NCBI GenBank assembly: GCA_027296025.1
Contig: JAPUJU010000167.1
Location: 1 to 14,642, forward strand
Source of the DNA: a bacterium
GTDB lineage: Bacteria > Krumholzibacteriota > Krumholzibacteriia > WVZY01
Length of the DNA: 14,642 nt
Direction: 5' to 3'
Shown here: positions 1-7,513 of the stretch, piece after piece
How the letters are laid out: each line of letters opens with the position of its first letter
Numbering within the stretch: the first letter of the stretch is position 1
Made by a program: the position numbers and the translations under genes
The notes under the pieces: generated by a model
Told to the model about the DNA's origin: nothing
The model's input: only the letters and a program-made list of their open reading frames with translations
The model's database searches: none

Positions 1-1297
1 TGTGCAAAACACCCTGGCCCTTCGTGTAAACGTTGGCGCTATTTTTCGAGCCCTTGCGATTGTAGAAGTCGACGACGATTGGACGGGCTTCCTTCTCGTC
101 CTTTGCGATGGTCTTTCGGTAGCGCTCGTCGACTTCGTAGCGAAAAGCGTCGTCTCCCTCGTGGTATCCCCGGTAGAGTTGCTGAAAGGACGTTGCGAAC
201 CCCTCGTTGAGCCACAGGTGTGACCACTCCGCGCACGTCACCATGTCGCCCCACCACATGTGCGCGAGTTCGTGAGCGACAAGGCCCTGCTGAGTCTTTG
301 TAACCCCCATGTGGTCGTCGTAGAGCATGCGCTTGTTCATCACGGTTGCCGTTGTGTTCTCCATCCCGCCGTAGATGAAGTTCTGTACGGTCACCTGTGC
401 GTACTTTTTGAACGGATAGTCGATTCCGGTGTAGTCGGAGAAAAAATCGACCATATCCGGGGTCAGCCCATAGGCACGACGTGTCGTCTCTTCGCCGGTG
501 CCCGGTGGGACGAGATACATGAGCGGAACGTCCCGCCACATCTCCTCGACGATTTCGTATTCGCCCGCGGCGGCCATTATGAGGTAGGACACCTGAGGCG
601 TGTCGAGCTTCCAGTGGTACTCGATCTTACCGTCGACCTCGCGGGTACCCTGGAGTACTCCGTTTGAGAGCGCGTAATATCCCTCGTCGACTCGGTACCG
701 CGCCTCGAATGTCGCCTTGTCGTTCGGGTAATCGAAGCATGGAATCCAGTAGCGGTTGTCTTCGCCTTCACCCTGCGACCAGACTTCGTACCGTTTCTCC
801 GATATCCCTTTCTCGGGGGCGACGAAATAGAGACCGACTTTCGGCTCTCCATAGTAGTGAACCTCGAGGTCGAAGGTGATGCCCCGCTTGAACGGTTCGC
901 GCACGAAGATCACGAGCTCGTCGGCCGACTCCGTCGTTGCCGCCGTCTCGATCCACGACGTACTCCGGTCGCCGGGGACTGGGTGGTCGAACGCCACAGG
1001 ACGTCCGTCGATAGTCACTTTCTCGACGTTCAGGGCCACGCAGTTGAGCCGGATGACCTTTACGCCCGGTTTGAGCGCCGTGAGTATGTGGGTCACGGAT
1101 CCGGCGATCGACTGGTTCTTCAGATCGAGATCGAGGTCCAGGATCGTGTGCTCCACATCGAAATCCCGGCTCGGCGAGACGTAGGAAAGCGGGTCCGGCT
1201 TGATTCTGTCACTGCCTGCCGCCGCAGGCGGCAGAATGAGGATGGTGCAAACCGCTATGCAGAGCAACCTTGTGAACCCGGGGCGCGTTATTTTCAT
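1..1297 (-). CDS. Secreted M1 family zinc aminopeptidase (partial, C-terminus beyond window)
   Basis: Frame is open from an ATG at 1297 to the window edge, giving 432 residues without a stop. Residues 1-27 form a Sec signal peptide (basic start, hydrophobic core, AAA|GSD-like cleavage), so the enzyme is probably periplasmic or secreted. An N-terminal beta-saddle domain precedes the gluzincin domain. The exopeptidase motif is GGMEN (310-314), a variant of GAMEN that holds the substrate N-terminus. Zinc site is complete: HELAH (342-346) with Glu365 exactly 18 residues later in WLNEGFAT. Tyr424 in VYTKGQGVL matches the transition-state-stabilising Tyr. By family, it should remove N-terminal residues from peptides. 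A good ribosome site (AAGGAG, 6 nt spacing) supports the start. The gene diverges from the small membrane protein at 1400. The C-terminal helical domain lies outside the window. Confidence 0.93.
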   Translation of the reverse strand, partial: MKITRPGFTRLLCIAVCTILILPPAAAGSDRIKPDPLSYVSPSRDFDVEHTILDLDLDLKNQSIAGSVTHILTALKPGVKVIRLNCVALNVEKVTIDGRPVAFDHPVPGDRSTSWIETAATTESADELVIFVREPFKRGITFDLEVHYYGEPKVGLYFVAPEKGISEKRYEVWSQGEGEDNRYWIPCFDYPNDKATFEARYRVDEGYYALSNGVLQGTREVDGKIEYHWKLDTPQVSYLIMAAAGEYEIVEEMWRDVPLMYLVPPGTGEETTRRAYGLTPDMVDFFSDYTGIDYPFKKYAQVTVQNFIYGGMENTTATVMNKRMLYDDHMGVTKTQQGLVAHELAHMWWGDMVTCAEWSHLWLNEGFATSFQQLYRGYHEGDDAFRYEVDERYRKTIAKDEKEARPIVVDFYNRKGSKNSANVYTKGQGVLH

Positions 1298-1303
1298 AGT
1301 GAA

Positions 1304-1309
1304 CTCCTT
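1304..1309 (-). promoter_or_regulatory. Ribosome binding site of the M1 peptidase
   Basis: On the minus strand AAGGAG lies 6 nt before the ATG at 1297. It is one of the clearest Shine-Dalgarno sites in the window and fixes this start, which also begins a well-formed signal peptide. Confidence 0.75.
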
Positions 1310-1314
1310 GATCG

Positions 1315-1344
1315 TTGAATAAACAGCCGGCAAGGGTGTAACAT
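1315..1344 (+). promoter_or_regulatory. Possible sigma70-type promoter for the small membrane protein
   Basis: TTGAAT (1315-1320) and TAACAT (1339-1344) are 18 nt apart, each matching 4 of 6 consensus bases. It sits about 55 nt before the ATG at 1400, in the 102-bp divergent gap. The match is moderate and the promoter is a suggestion only. I saw no equally good site for the opposite gene. Confidence 0.3.
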
Positions 1345-1399
1345 CCAAGTAACCATATCGTAGTTTCTCTGAGCGGGAACAACGCAAGGGGGATCCGAA

Positions 1400-1651
1400 A
1401 TGCTCGAGGCATTCGTCATAATTCTGGGCATCTGTGTTTTCATCGGCCTGTCGTTCAAGCTGCTCGGGTGGCTCCTCGTGCTACCGTTCAAAATCCTGGC
1501 TTGGGCCCTACAGGGGCTCGTGGGATTGGTCGTGTTGCTGCCCGCCGTCATTATAGCATGTTGTTTCCTCGGTATCTTCGTGCCCGTTCTTCTGACGATT
1601 ATTGCGGTGCCGGTGGGCATCGCCGCGGCCATTCTGAATTTCATCTTCTAG
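1400..1651 (+). CDS. Small hydrophobic membrane protein, unknown function
   Basis: An 83-residue protein composed almost entirely of Leu, Ile, Val, Ala, Gly and Phe, with Glu3, Lys20 and Lys31 as its only clearly charged residues. It can form two to three membrane spans (about 4-19, 21-48 and 52-80) and should sit in the inner membrane. AAGGGGG about 7 nt upstream is a good ribosome site for the ATG. I recognise no family and no catalytic motif. The extreme composition, ribosome site and fit between neighbouring genes support it being real. Its TAG stop overlaps the stop of the convergent rmlD gene by 4 bp (CTAG). It could be a small membrane modulator, but nothing shown here assigns a role. 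Confidence 0.72.
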   Translation: MLEAFVIILGICVFIGLSFKLLGWLLVLPFKILAWALQGLVGLVVLLPAVIIACCFLGIFVPVLLTIIAVPVGIAAAILNFIF

Positions 1652-2508
1652 CTGTCGAGTTTCTTCACCAGATACCGCCCCAGTGCGTCTTCCCACGCGG
1701 GCATGATGTCGATGCCCTGGGCGAGCAGGGCTGTGTTCGCGAGGACGGAGTATGCCGGCCGTCTCGCAGGTGCCCCCCACTCGGCAGCCGTCGTTTTTTC
1801 CAGTGTGATCTTTACTCCTGACTTCTCGAAAATCGCTTCGGCAAATTCGAACCACGAACATTGTCCCGAGTTGGTCGCGTGATACGTCCCGAATGGTGGT
1901 TCGGCTTCGATCATCTTATCGATCTGCGTGGCAAGATCCTCGGTGAAGGTCGGAGTGAGAACCTCGTCAGCGACGATTCGTAACGAGTCATTCTTGCTCG
2001 CCGCTCCGAGCATCGTGTCGATAAAGTTTTTGCCACCCTTTCCCCTGCACGGGTGGAGTCCGTAGAGCCCGCTCGTTCTCACGAGGTAGTGGTTCTTGTT
2101 GAGGTAGGTCGTGTACAACTCGCCCGCCAGCTTGGTGATTCCATACGCGTTAATCGGGTGCGGCATGTCTGTCTCGATGTACGGCCCGTCTTTCGTTCCG
2201 TCGAACACGTAGTCGGTTCCGATCTGAATGAGCCGCGCGCCGGTAGAACGGCTCGCTTCCGCAAGGTGCCGGGCCCCGAGAGCGTTGATCTCGAATGCCC
2301 GCGTGTTTTCGGTCTCGCAAAGATCGACGTTGGTCATCGCTGCGGCATTGATGATCCAGTCCGGCTTCATCTTTTCCACGACACGCAACGTACGTTCGCG
2401 GTCTGTGATATCGAGTTCACTGTGGGAGACCGGCCTTGCTTCGCGTGGAGCAAGTGTCTTCAAAAGATCCTGTCCAAGTTGCCCGTCGCCGCCGATAATC
2501 GCAATCAT
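1648..2508 (-). CDS. rmlD: dTDP-4-dehydrorhamnose reductase
   Basis: A 286-residue protein of normal length for RmlD, which reduces dTDP-4-dehydro-L-rhamnose with NAD(P)H in the last step of dTDP-L-rhamnose synthesis in the cytoplasm. The Rossmann motif GGDGQLG is at 6-12. The catalytic triad region is present: Thr98 in IGTDYVFDG and Tyr122-x3-Lys126 in YGITKLAGE. The N-terminal MIAIIGG fits the ATG at 2508; a longer frame exists upstream but overlaps the glycosyltransferase gene out of frame. The start overlaps the upstream glycosyltransferase stop (ATGA, 2505-2508), so the two are translationally coupled. Genes rmlA, rmlB and rmlC are not in the window. A related family such as a MAT2B-like or other RmlD-type reductase is possible but less likely. 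Confidence 0.9.
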   Translation of the reverse strand: MIAIIGGDGQLGQDLLKTLAPREARPVSHSELDITDRERTLRVVEKMKPDWIINAAAMTNVDLCETENTRAFEINALGARHLAEASRSTGARLIQIGTDYVFDGTKDGPYIETDMPHPINAYGITKLAGELYTTYLNKNHYLVRTSGLYGLHPCRGKGGKNFIDTMLGAASKNDSLRIVADEVLTPTFTEDLATQIDKMIEAEPPFGTYHATNSGQCSWFEFAEAIFEKSGVKITLEKTTAAEWGAPARRPAYSVLANTALLAQGIDIMPAWEDALGRYLVKKLDS

Positions 2509-3419
2509 GAATGCCCGCCTGTTTTTGTTGTCGTTCCCGCGTTCGGCGCCTCGGTTGTGTCGCGAATCCGGCCGGAGAGAACCATGAAGAGGACGCGGAT
2601 CACATCGGAGAGAAAGAAAAACGGTAGCGTTAACCAGTGATGCGGCGACGCGTATTTTCCAAAAAACCTGAACGTGCTCTGGAGTTTGCGCATGATCTTG
2701 CGGCGGCCGAGCTGCCCTCCCGTACTTGCCGAGATGCGGTGCCACACTTTGCCGGCCGGTGTATAAACAATTCGGTACCCGGCCCGCCGGGCGCGCATGC
2801 AGAAATCGGTGTCCTCGAAGTACGCCCCGTAGGCCGGGTCGAGCATTCCGATTCGTGAGAATACCTGCCGCCTCGCCATGAGCGCGCACCCGGTGATGTA
2901 GTCCACGTCTCTTACCTCATCATACTGGCCGCGGTCGATCTCGCGCAGGCCGATGTGCCGGGTGGTGCCGCGCGCAAGGAAGACTTCGCCTCCCGCGAAC
3001 CAGATGCGATCGGGTGGGGAGGAGTAGAAAATTTTGGGTCCGGCGACACCGACGTCTGGCGCGTCGCGGAAAGCGGAAACGAGACCGTCGACGAGAACAG
3101 GTGAGACCGTCGTGTCGTTGTTGAGTAGAAGCACGAGGTCAGCGCCCTTTTCCAGGGCGTATTCGATGCCGACATTGTTGCCCTTCGAGAAGCCCGTGTT
3201 TTCGGAATTGACGATCAACGTAACCGAATCCCCGTAGCGCTCACGGACAGCCTCAGCGGTTCCGTCGGTAGATGCGTTATCGACGGTCACGATTTCGACA
3301 TTGTGGTAATCGAGTTCGCGCAATGAGTCGAGACAATCGAGAGTCAGCGCCTTTCCGTTCCAGGTCAAGACGATGATTGCGACTCTCGGGTCGGTGGTTT
3401 GGGTGTTGTCGGTTGACAC
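2505..3419 (-). CDS. Family 2 glycosyltransferase (rhamnosyltransferase-like)
   Basis: GT-A fold enzyme expected to transfer a sugar from a nucleotide donor onto a growing surface glycan at the cytoplasmic face. With GTG 3419 as start it has 304 residues. The N-terminal strand VAIIVLTWNG is followed by VDNASTDGT (nucleotide binding), LLLNNDTTV (the NND at 100-102 replaces the usual DxD metal site) and YFEDTDFCMRARRAGY (Glu202-Asp203, acceptor/catalytic loop). A hydrophobic stretch at about 263-283 probably attaches it to the membrane. It resembles WbbL-type rhamnosyltransferases, which suits coupling to rmlD, but the sugar is inference. The start is uncertain: the frame runs up to a GTG at 3479, and neither candidate has a clear ribosome site. 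I prefer 3419 because the extension is not family-like and a TATAAT lies within it. Confidence 0.87.
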   Translation of the reverse strand: MSTDNTQTTDPRVAIIVLTWNGKALTLDCLDSLRELDYHNVEIVTVDNASTDGTAEAVRERYGDSVTLIVNSENTGFSKGNNVGIEYALEKGADLVLLLNNDTTVSPVLVDGLVSAFRDAPDVGVAGPKIFYSSPPDRIWFAGGEVFLARGTTRHIGLREIDRGQYDEVRDVDYITGCALMARRQVFSRIGMLDPAYGAYFEDTDFCMRARRAGYRIVYTPAGKVWHRISASTGGQLGRRKIMRKLQSTFRFFGKYASPHHWLTLPFFFLSDVIRVLFMVLSGRIRDTTEAPNAGTTTKTGGHS

Positions 3420-3467
3420 GTTGGACAGAAAAGAGCAGGGGAGAATGACGGCTCGATCACATGTGGG

Positions 3468-3473
3468 ATTATA
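3468..3473 (-). promoter_or_regulatory. Candidate -10 element for the glycosyltransferase-rmlD unit
   Basis: A perfect TATAAT on the minus strand. A TTGCAC lies upstream at 3503-3498, but the 24-nt spacing is too long for a normal sigma70 pair, and no good -35 lies at 16-18 nt. Transcription from here would begin near 3461, consistent with translation from GTG 3419 rather than 3479. Confidence 0.35.
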
Positions 3474-3551
3474 CAGCACCTCTCATGGAAGCCGCCAGTG
3501 CAAAAGCAATAGGGCCAAGGAATTGGGGTATCGATGCACGGCGACGCAGTC

Positions 3552-3580
3552 TTGACGCGCCCGGGGGAAACCGCTAAGTT
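3552..3580 (+). promoter_or_regulatory. Candidate sigma70-type promoter for the SPFH/phosphodiesterase/TPR gene
   Basis: TTGACG (5 of 6 matches) is followed after 17 nt by TAAGTT (3 of 6). It lies about 90 nt before the ATG at 3678 and overlaps a short inverted repeat. The -35 and spacing are good and the -10 is weak. Confidence 0.4.
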
Positions 3581-3592
3581 ACTCGTGTAACT
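3577..3592. repeat. Short inverted repeat overlapping the candidate -10
   Basis: AGTTAC and GTAACT form perfect 6-bp arms around a 4-base centre (TCGT). It overlaps and follows the proposed -10 at 3575-3580, the position of a repressor operator or an early transcript hairpin. Arms this short can arise by chance. Confidence 0.35.
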
Positions 3593-3677
3593 GAACGAAC
3601 GCTTTCATTCACCTCATTGATTCCTCAGATCAATCATTCCGACACGCCGGCTTGGGTGTGAAATTGAGTTCTGATTC

Positions 3678-5951
3678 ATGAAGCGAACCTTGCTTATTTC
3701 GACGGCACTCGTCGCCGCCATCGTCATAATAGTGGTTCTCGGCATCAAGCGCGTGCCGAAAGCTCGACAGGCCGTTCTGGTGCGTGCCGGACGCGCCGTC
3801 GCCGAAATGGGACCCGGTACCCACTGGGTGTTTCCCGGTCGCGGTCGTCTCATCACGTACCCGGTAGGCAGCGTGGAGCTTCGGTGTCCTCCCGAGGGTT
3901 CCTACGGTGCGCTGACGAGCGAGGGCTTGCCATGCCGTGTGGCATTGCGAGTTCAGTTGAGGTTCGAAGACTCTGCATCCCGGATCCATGCCGCTGTAGG
4001 TGAGGACTACAAAGCCGCGATCGTATCACGATTCCGTTCCGCCACAGAGATCATAGCGGCGACTGAGAAGGCGGACGCACTATCTCGCGAGGCCGTGCGT
4101 CTGGCGGGGCGCATGGCCGAAGAAGTCAACGCCGGGCTCGTTGAACGCGCCGTGCGAGTGACGGGCTTCAATATAGAGGAGATGTCGTTAGGGACGCCTG
4201 GAACCACCGCGACGATCAATGTCACCTCCGAACCTCTTCGGAAAGTCGTCTTTGTCGGTGTCGACGGCGCCGACTGGCGAATCATCGATGACCTCATCGG
4301 CCAGGGCAAGCTTCCGAACTTCAGAAAGCTGAAAGAAAAGGGTGCGACGGGCCCCCTGCGATCGATTGAACCGATTCTCTCACCGATGATATGGACGACG
4401 ATGGCGACCGGCAAGCTGCCCGAGGAGCACGGCATTCTGAACTTCACCGTGGCCGATCCCGAGACGGGTCGCAAAGTTCCGATCACGCGGCGCTATCGAA
4501 AGGTCGACGCGATATGGAACATGTTGTCTGACTATGACCGCACGGTTGACATCGTTGGTTGGCTCGCCACGTTTCCCGCCGAGCAGATCAACGGAGTGAT
4601 GGTCACGGATCGTGTCGGGTATCTCGCGTACGCTGAGGCGGAGGACGAGGAGCGCACGATCGAAGGTGGGATTGCGCCGGCCGATCGTGTCCGGGAGATT
4701 TCGTCGCTCGTTCGTCGGAGCAGCAGTGTCCGGTTCGAGGAGTTCTCTCCGTTTGTTCAAATAGATGAATCTCGGTTTCTCGAAAATAGATCCCGCGTCT
4801 TCGATCCGAAAAACCCGACCAACAACATGATCATGCTGTACGCGTCTACGGAGAGCTACCGGCAAATCGCGCTGCATCTGCTGAGAGAAGGACAACCGGA
4901 TTTTCTTGCCGTGTATTTTGAGCTGGTCGACGCAACGAAACATCTCTTCATGCACTACGCGCCGCCAAGGCTGGAGCACGTGGACCCGGAAGCGTACCGT
5001 GTTTTCAAGGATGCGGTGACTCAGGCGTACGTCTACCAGGACCGCATCATAGGGGAGATCATGGACCTGTGCGATGACAACACCATAGTCATTGTTGCTT
5101 CGGACCACGGGTTCAAGAGCGGTCGGCGCCGGCCGACGCAGCGCCCGGAAATCTGGGCGGGCAAGGCGGCGTTCTGGCACGAACTCAACGGTATCATCTG
5201 CATGTACGGTCCCGGGATTCGTGAGGGATCTACCATACGAAAAGCGTCGATTGTGGATATCGTGCCGACATGTCTCGCGTTGCAGGGTTTTCCCGAGGCG
5301 AACGACATGCCGGGGCGCGTCCTGGATTCGGTATTCGATAGTGAGTTGATGGTACGCTTGAACCGGGAGAAGGTCGCGACTCTCGAGAGGGTCGACCGGG
5401 AGGACGATATGGCCTCCGTCGTGGGCGACGGCGCGACCGACGAGGCGCTTCGAAAGCTCGAGGCGCTCGGGTATATCACCCCGGAGAATCCCGATGCGCA
5501 CAACAATCTCGGCCAGCGGCTCCAGGAGCAGGGAAAGCATGTCGAGGCTATCGAAGAATTCAAAAAAGCGCTGGCCATCAATCCGAGCTTCCCCGCCGCG
5601 TTGAACAACCTTGGCGTTTGCTACGGCAAGCTTCGCCGTTACGATGACGCCCGGGAATCCTTCGTGAAGGCATTGGCGTTGAATCCGGAAGACACCTACG
5701 CGATGAACAATATCGCCGTGTTGTACATTCAAACGGGAAGCCTCGACCAGGCGTTGAAGTGGGCGAAGAAGTCGATCGAGGTAGAACCGGGGTACGCGAA
5801 CGGCCGTCTGACGGTCGGGTCCATCTATGCTAACATGGGTGAGCTGGACCGGGCGGAAGTGGAATTTCGCAAGGTACTTGAACTCGACCCTTCGAACAAG
5901 AGCGCACAGTTAAATCTGCAAAAATTGAAAGCAGCACAAGATGCCAGGTAG
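3678..5951 (+). CDS. Membrane-anchored SPFH domain / type I phosphodiesterase / TPR fusion protein
   Basis: A 757-residue three-part protein. Residues 4-22 form one membrane span. Residues 25-185 resemble an SPFH/band 7 domain (AVLVRAGRAV, GPGTHWVFP, ALTSEGLPCRV), the scaffold module of stomatin/prohibitin proteins. Residues 188-555 are an alkaline phosphatase superfamily hydrolase of the type I phosphodiesterase/nucleotide pyrophosphatase class: Asp196 (GVDGAD), SPMIWTTMATG at 235-245 with Ser235 aligned by eye to the usual Thr/Ser nucleophile, Asp418 and His422 (VDATKH), Asp476-His477 (ASDHG) and His501. Residues 604-740 are four TPR repeats, each ending in a xxxPxx turn. The substrate is unknown. 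The ATG has only a weak ribosome site. The next gene, gpmI, begins 26 bp downstream and is probably co-transcribed. Domain calls are solid; the side of the membrane for the hydrolase is uncertain. Confidence 0.88.
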   Translation: MKRTLLISTALVAAIVIIVVLGIKRVPKARQAVLVRAGRAVAEMGPGTHWVFPGRGRLITYPVGSVELRCPPEGSYGALTSEGLPCRVALRVQLRFEDSASRIHAAVGEDYKAAIVSRFRSATEIIAATEKADALSREAVRLAGRMAEEVNAGLVERAVRVTGFNIEEMSLGTPGTTATINVTSEPLRKVVFVGVDGADWRIIDDLIGQGKLPNFRKLKEKGATGPLRSIEPILSPMIWTTMATGKLPEEHGILNFTVADPETGRKVPITRRYRKVDAIWNMLSDYDRTVDIVGWLATFPAEQINGVMVTDRVGYLAYAEAEDEERTIEGGIAPADRVREISSLVRRSSSVRFEEFSPFVQIDESRFLENRSRVFDPKNPTNNMIMLYASTESYRQIALHLLREGQPDFLAVYFELVDATKHLFMHYAPPRLEHVDPEAYRVFKDAVTQAYVYQDRIIGEIMDLCDDNTIVIVASDHGFKSGRRRPTQRPEIWAGKAAFWHELNGIICMYGPGIREGSTIRKASIVDIVPTCLALQGFPEANDMPGRVLDSVFDSELMVRLNREKVATLERVDREDDMASVVGDGATDEALRKLEALGYITPENPDAHNNLGQRLQEQGKHVEAIEEFKKALAINPSFPAALNNLGVCYGKLRRYDDARESFVKALALNPEDTYAMNNIAVLYIQTGSLDQALKWAKKSIEVEPGYANGRLTVGSIYANMGELDRAEVEFRKVLELDPSNKSAQLNLQKLKAAQDAR

Positions 5952-5965
5952 AAATTCAAACCCGC

Positions 5966-5970
5966 AGGAG
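5966..5970 (+). promoter_or_regulatory. Ribosome binding site fixing the GTG start of gpmI
   Basis: AGGAG ends 7 nt before GTG 5978. The residues that follow, MKRRVVLLIMDGWG, match the normal GpmI N-terminus, so the rare start codon is correct. Confidence 0.8.
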
Positions 5971-5977
5971 TTGAAGC

Positions 5978-7513
5978 GTGAAAAGGCGAGTCGTGCTCCT
6001 CATCATGGACGGCTGGGGACTGCGCGATGACTCGACGGCAAACGCTGTCAAGCTTGCGCGAACCCCAGTTGTCGACCGGCTCTTGAAGGTTTACCCCCAC
6101 ACCCGGCTCGATCCTTGCGGGCGCGCGGTCGGGTTGCCGGATGCTCAGATGGGGAACAGCGAGGTCGGGCACCTGAATCTCGGCGCCGGGCGCGTGGTCC
6201 GTCAGGACATCGTCCGTGTTTCTGACGCGATCGACGACGGATCGTTTTTCGAGAACGAGGCGTTGCTCCGTGCGGTGCGTGCCGCGCAATCGGGTGGAAC
6301 GCTGCACTTGATGGGGCTTCTTTCGTCTGGTGGTGTGCACAGCATGCAGAGTCATCTCGAGGCGCTCGTGGAACTCGCGACCCGAAACGGTCTCGCCCGC
6401 GTGCGCGTACACGCGTTCACGGACGGTCGGGATACGTCGCCAACGGGCGGGCTTCGGTACCTTGCCGATCTGCAGGCGGTCCTCGACAAGCAGAAGACGG
6501 GTACTGTCGCGTCGGTGATGGGGCGATACCACGCGATGGACAGGGACAAGCGTTGGGACCGCACCCGGAAGGCCTACCACGCGTTGCGAAACGGTGAAGG
6601 ACTTCACACGACGGACTACGCGGCGGCGGTCAAGCGGTCCTATGATGCTGGTGTTACGGATGAGTTCATCGAGCCGATCATTGTCGTTGACACAAACGGC
6701 GAACCGATCGGCCGCGTAGAAGACGGTGACGCCGTTGTGTTTTTCAACTTCCGCGCCGACCGCGCACGACAGATTACACAGGCGTTTACCGATCCCGAGT
6801 TCAACGGGTTCGATCGGCGGGGCACGTCGAGCCTCACCTATGTCTGTATGACGGAGTACCGGAGGGACTTCGATCTGCCGGTGGCGATCCGGCGCAGCAG
6901 CATGAAGAACATTCTCGGGGAAGCGGCCTCGGCCGCCGGGCACACGAGTTTTCGAATTGCCGAGACGGAAAAGTATGCGCACGTGACGTACTTTTTCAAC
7001 GGGGGAAACGAAACACCCTACAGTGGAGAAGACCGGACGCTCATCCCGTCACCCAAAGTGGCGACGTACGACGAAACGCCCCGTATGAGCGCAGTCGAGG
7101 TAACGGACACACTCATCGCCACGCTCGCCGAAAAACGACACGACTACATAATCTGCAACTTGGCAAACCCGGACATGGTCGGCCACACCGGAGTCCTCGA
7201 GGCGGCGATCGAGGCGGTCGAAACAGTCGATACATGTGTGGGTCGCGTGATCGACGCGCTCGATCTCGACGATGATGCGGCTATCGTTACCTCCGATCAT
7301 GGAAACGCCGAAATGATGATCGACCCCGAGACGGGAGGTCCCCATACGGCGCACACTAAGAATCCTGTGCCATGTATTCTCGTCGACAAACACTATCGGG
7401 GCAAGTTGATCGAGGCAGGCGCTTTGCGGGACATTGCGCCGACGATCTGCAACTATCTGGGGACCACACCACCGGAAGAGATGACGGGCAGGGACCTCCG
7501 AAAAAACCCCTAG
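5978..7513 (+). CDS. gpmI: 2,3-bisphosphoglycerate-independent phosphoglycerate mutase
   Basis: A 511-residue cytoplasmic enzyme of normal family length that interconverts 3- and 2-phosphoglycerate in glycolysis and gluconeogenesis using two Mn ions and a phosphoserine. Seen motifs: LLIMDGWG with metal ligand Asp11, MGNSEVGHLNLGAG with nucleophile Ser61, His121 in the SSGGVHSM loop, TDGRDTSP (149-156), GRYHAMDRDKRWDR, FNFRADRARQ, NLANPDMVGHTG, TSDHGNAEMM and HTAHTKNPVP. All expected active-site blocks are present. It starts with GTG, supported by AGGAG 7 nt upstream (5966-5970). It follows the fusion protein by 26 bp, likely in one transcript. Its TAG overlaps the stop of the convergent glycosyltransferase by 4 bp. 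Confidence 0.97.
   Translation: MKRRVVLLIMDGWGLRDDSTANAVKLARTPVVDRLLKVYPHTRLDPCGRAVGLPDAQMGNSEVGHLNLGAGRVVRQDIVRVSDAIDDGSFFENEALLRAVRAAQSGGTLHLMGLLSSGGVHSMQSHLEALVELATRNGLARVRVHAFTDGRDTSPTGGLRYLADLQAVLDKQKTGTVASVMGRYHAMDRDKRWDRTRKAYHALRNGEGLHTTDYAAAVKRSYDAGVTDEFIEPIIVVDTNGEPIGRVEDGDAVVFFNFRADRARQITQAFTDPEFNGFDRRGTSSLTYVCMTEYRRDFDLPVAIRRSSMKNILGEAASAAGHTSFRIAETEKYAHVTYFFNGGNETPYSGEDRTLIPSPKVATYDETPRMSAVEVTDTLIATLAEKRHDYIICNLANPDMVGHTGVLEAAIEAVETVDTCVGRVIDALDLDDDAAIVTSDHGNAEMMIDPETGGPHTAHTKNPVPCILVDKHYRGKLIEAGALRDIAPTICNYLGTTPPEEMTGRDLRKNP

Noticed and set aside
2509..2889. Upstream extension of the rmlD frame by 127 codons
   Set aside because: The added sequence lies within the glycosyltransferase gene in another frame, and the family N-terminus starts at 2508.
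3373..3555. Plus-strand open frame of 60 codons over the glycosyltransferase start
   Set aside because: No recognisable features; overlaps the glycosyltransferase coding start and divergent promoter region.
4380..5732. Long minus-strand open frame (450 codons) opposite the SPFH/phosphodiesterase/TPR gene
   Set aside because: Its product is rich in Arg, Val and His without any domain, and it lies opposite a gene with clear motifs. It is a codon-bias shadow.
5825..6982. Minus-strand open frame of 385 codons opposite gpmI
   Set aside because: Composition is Arg-rich with no family motif; the plus strand encodes a complete GpmI.
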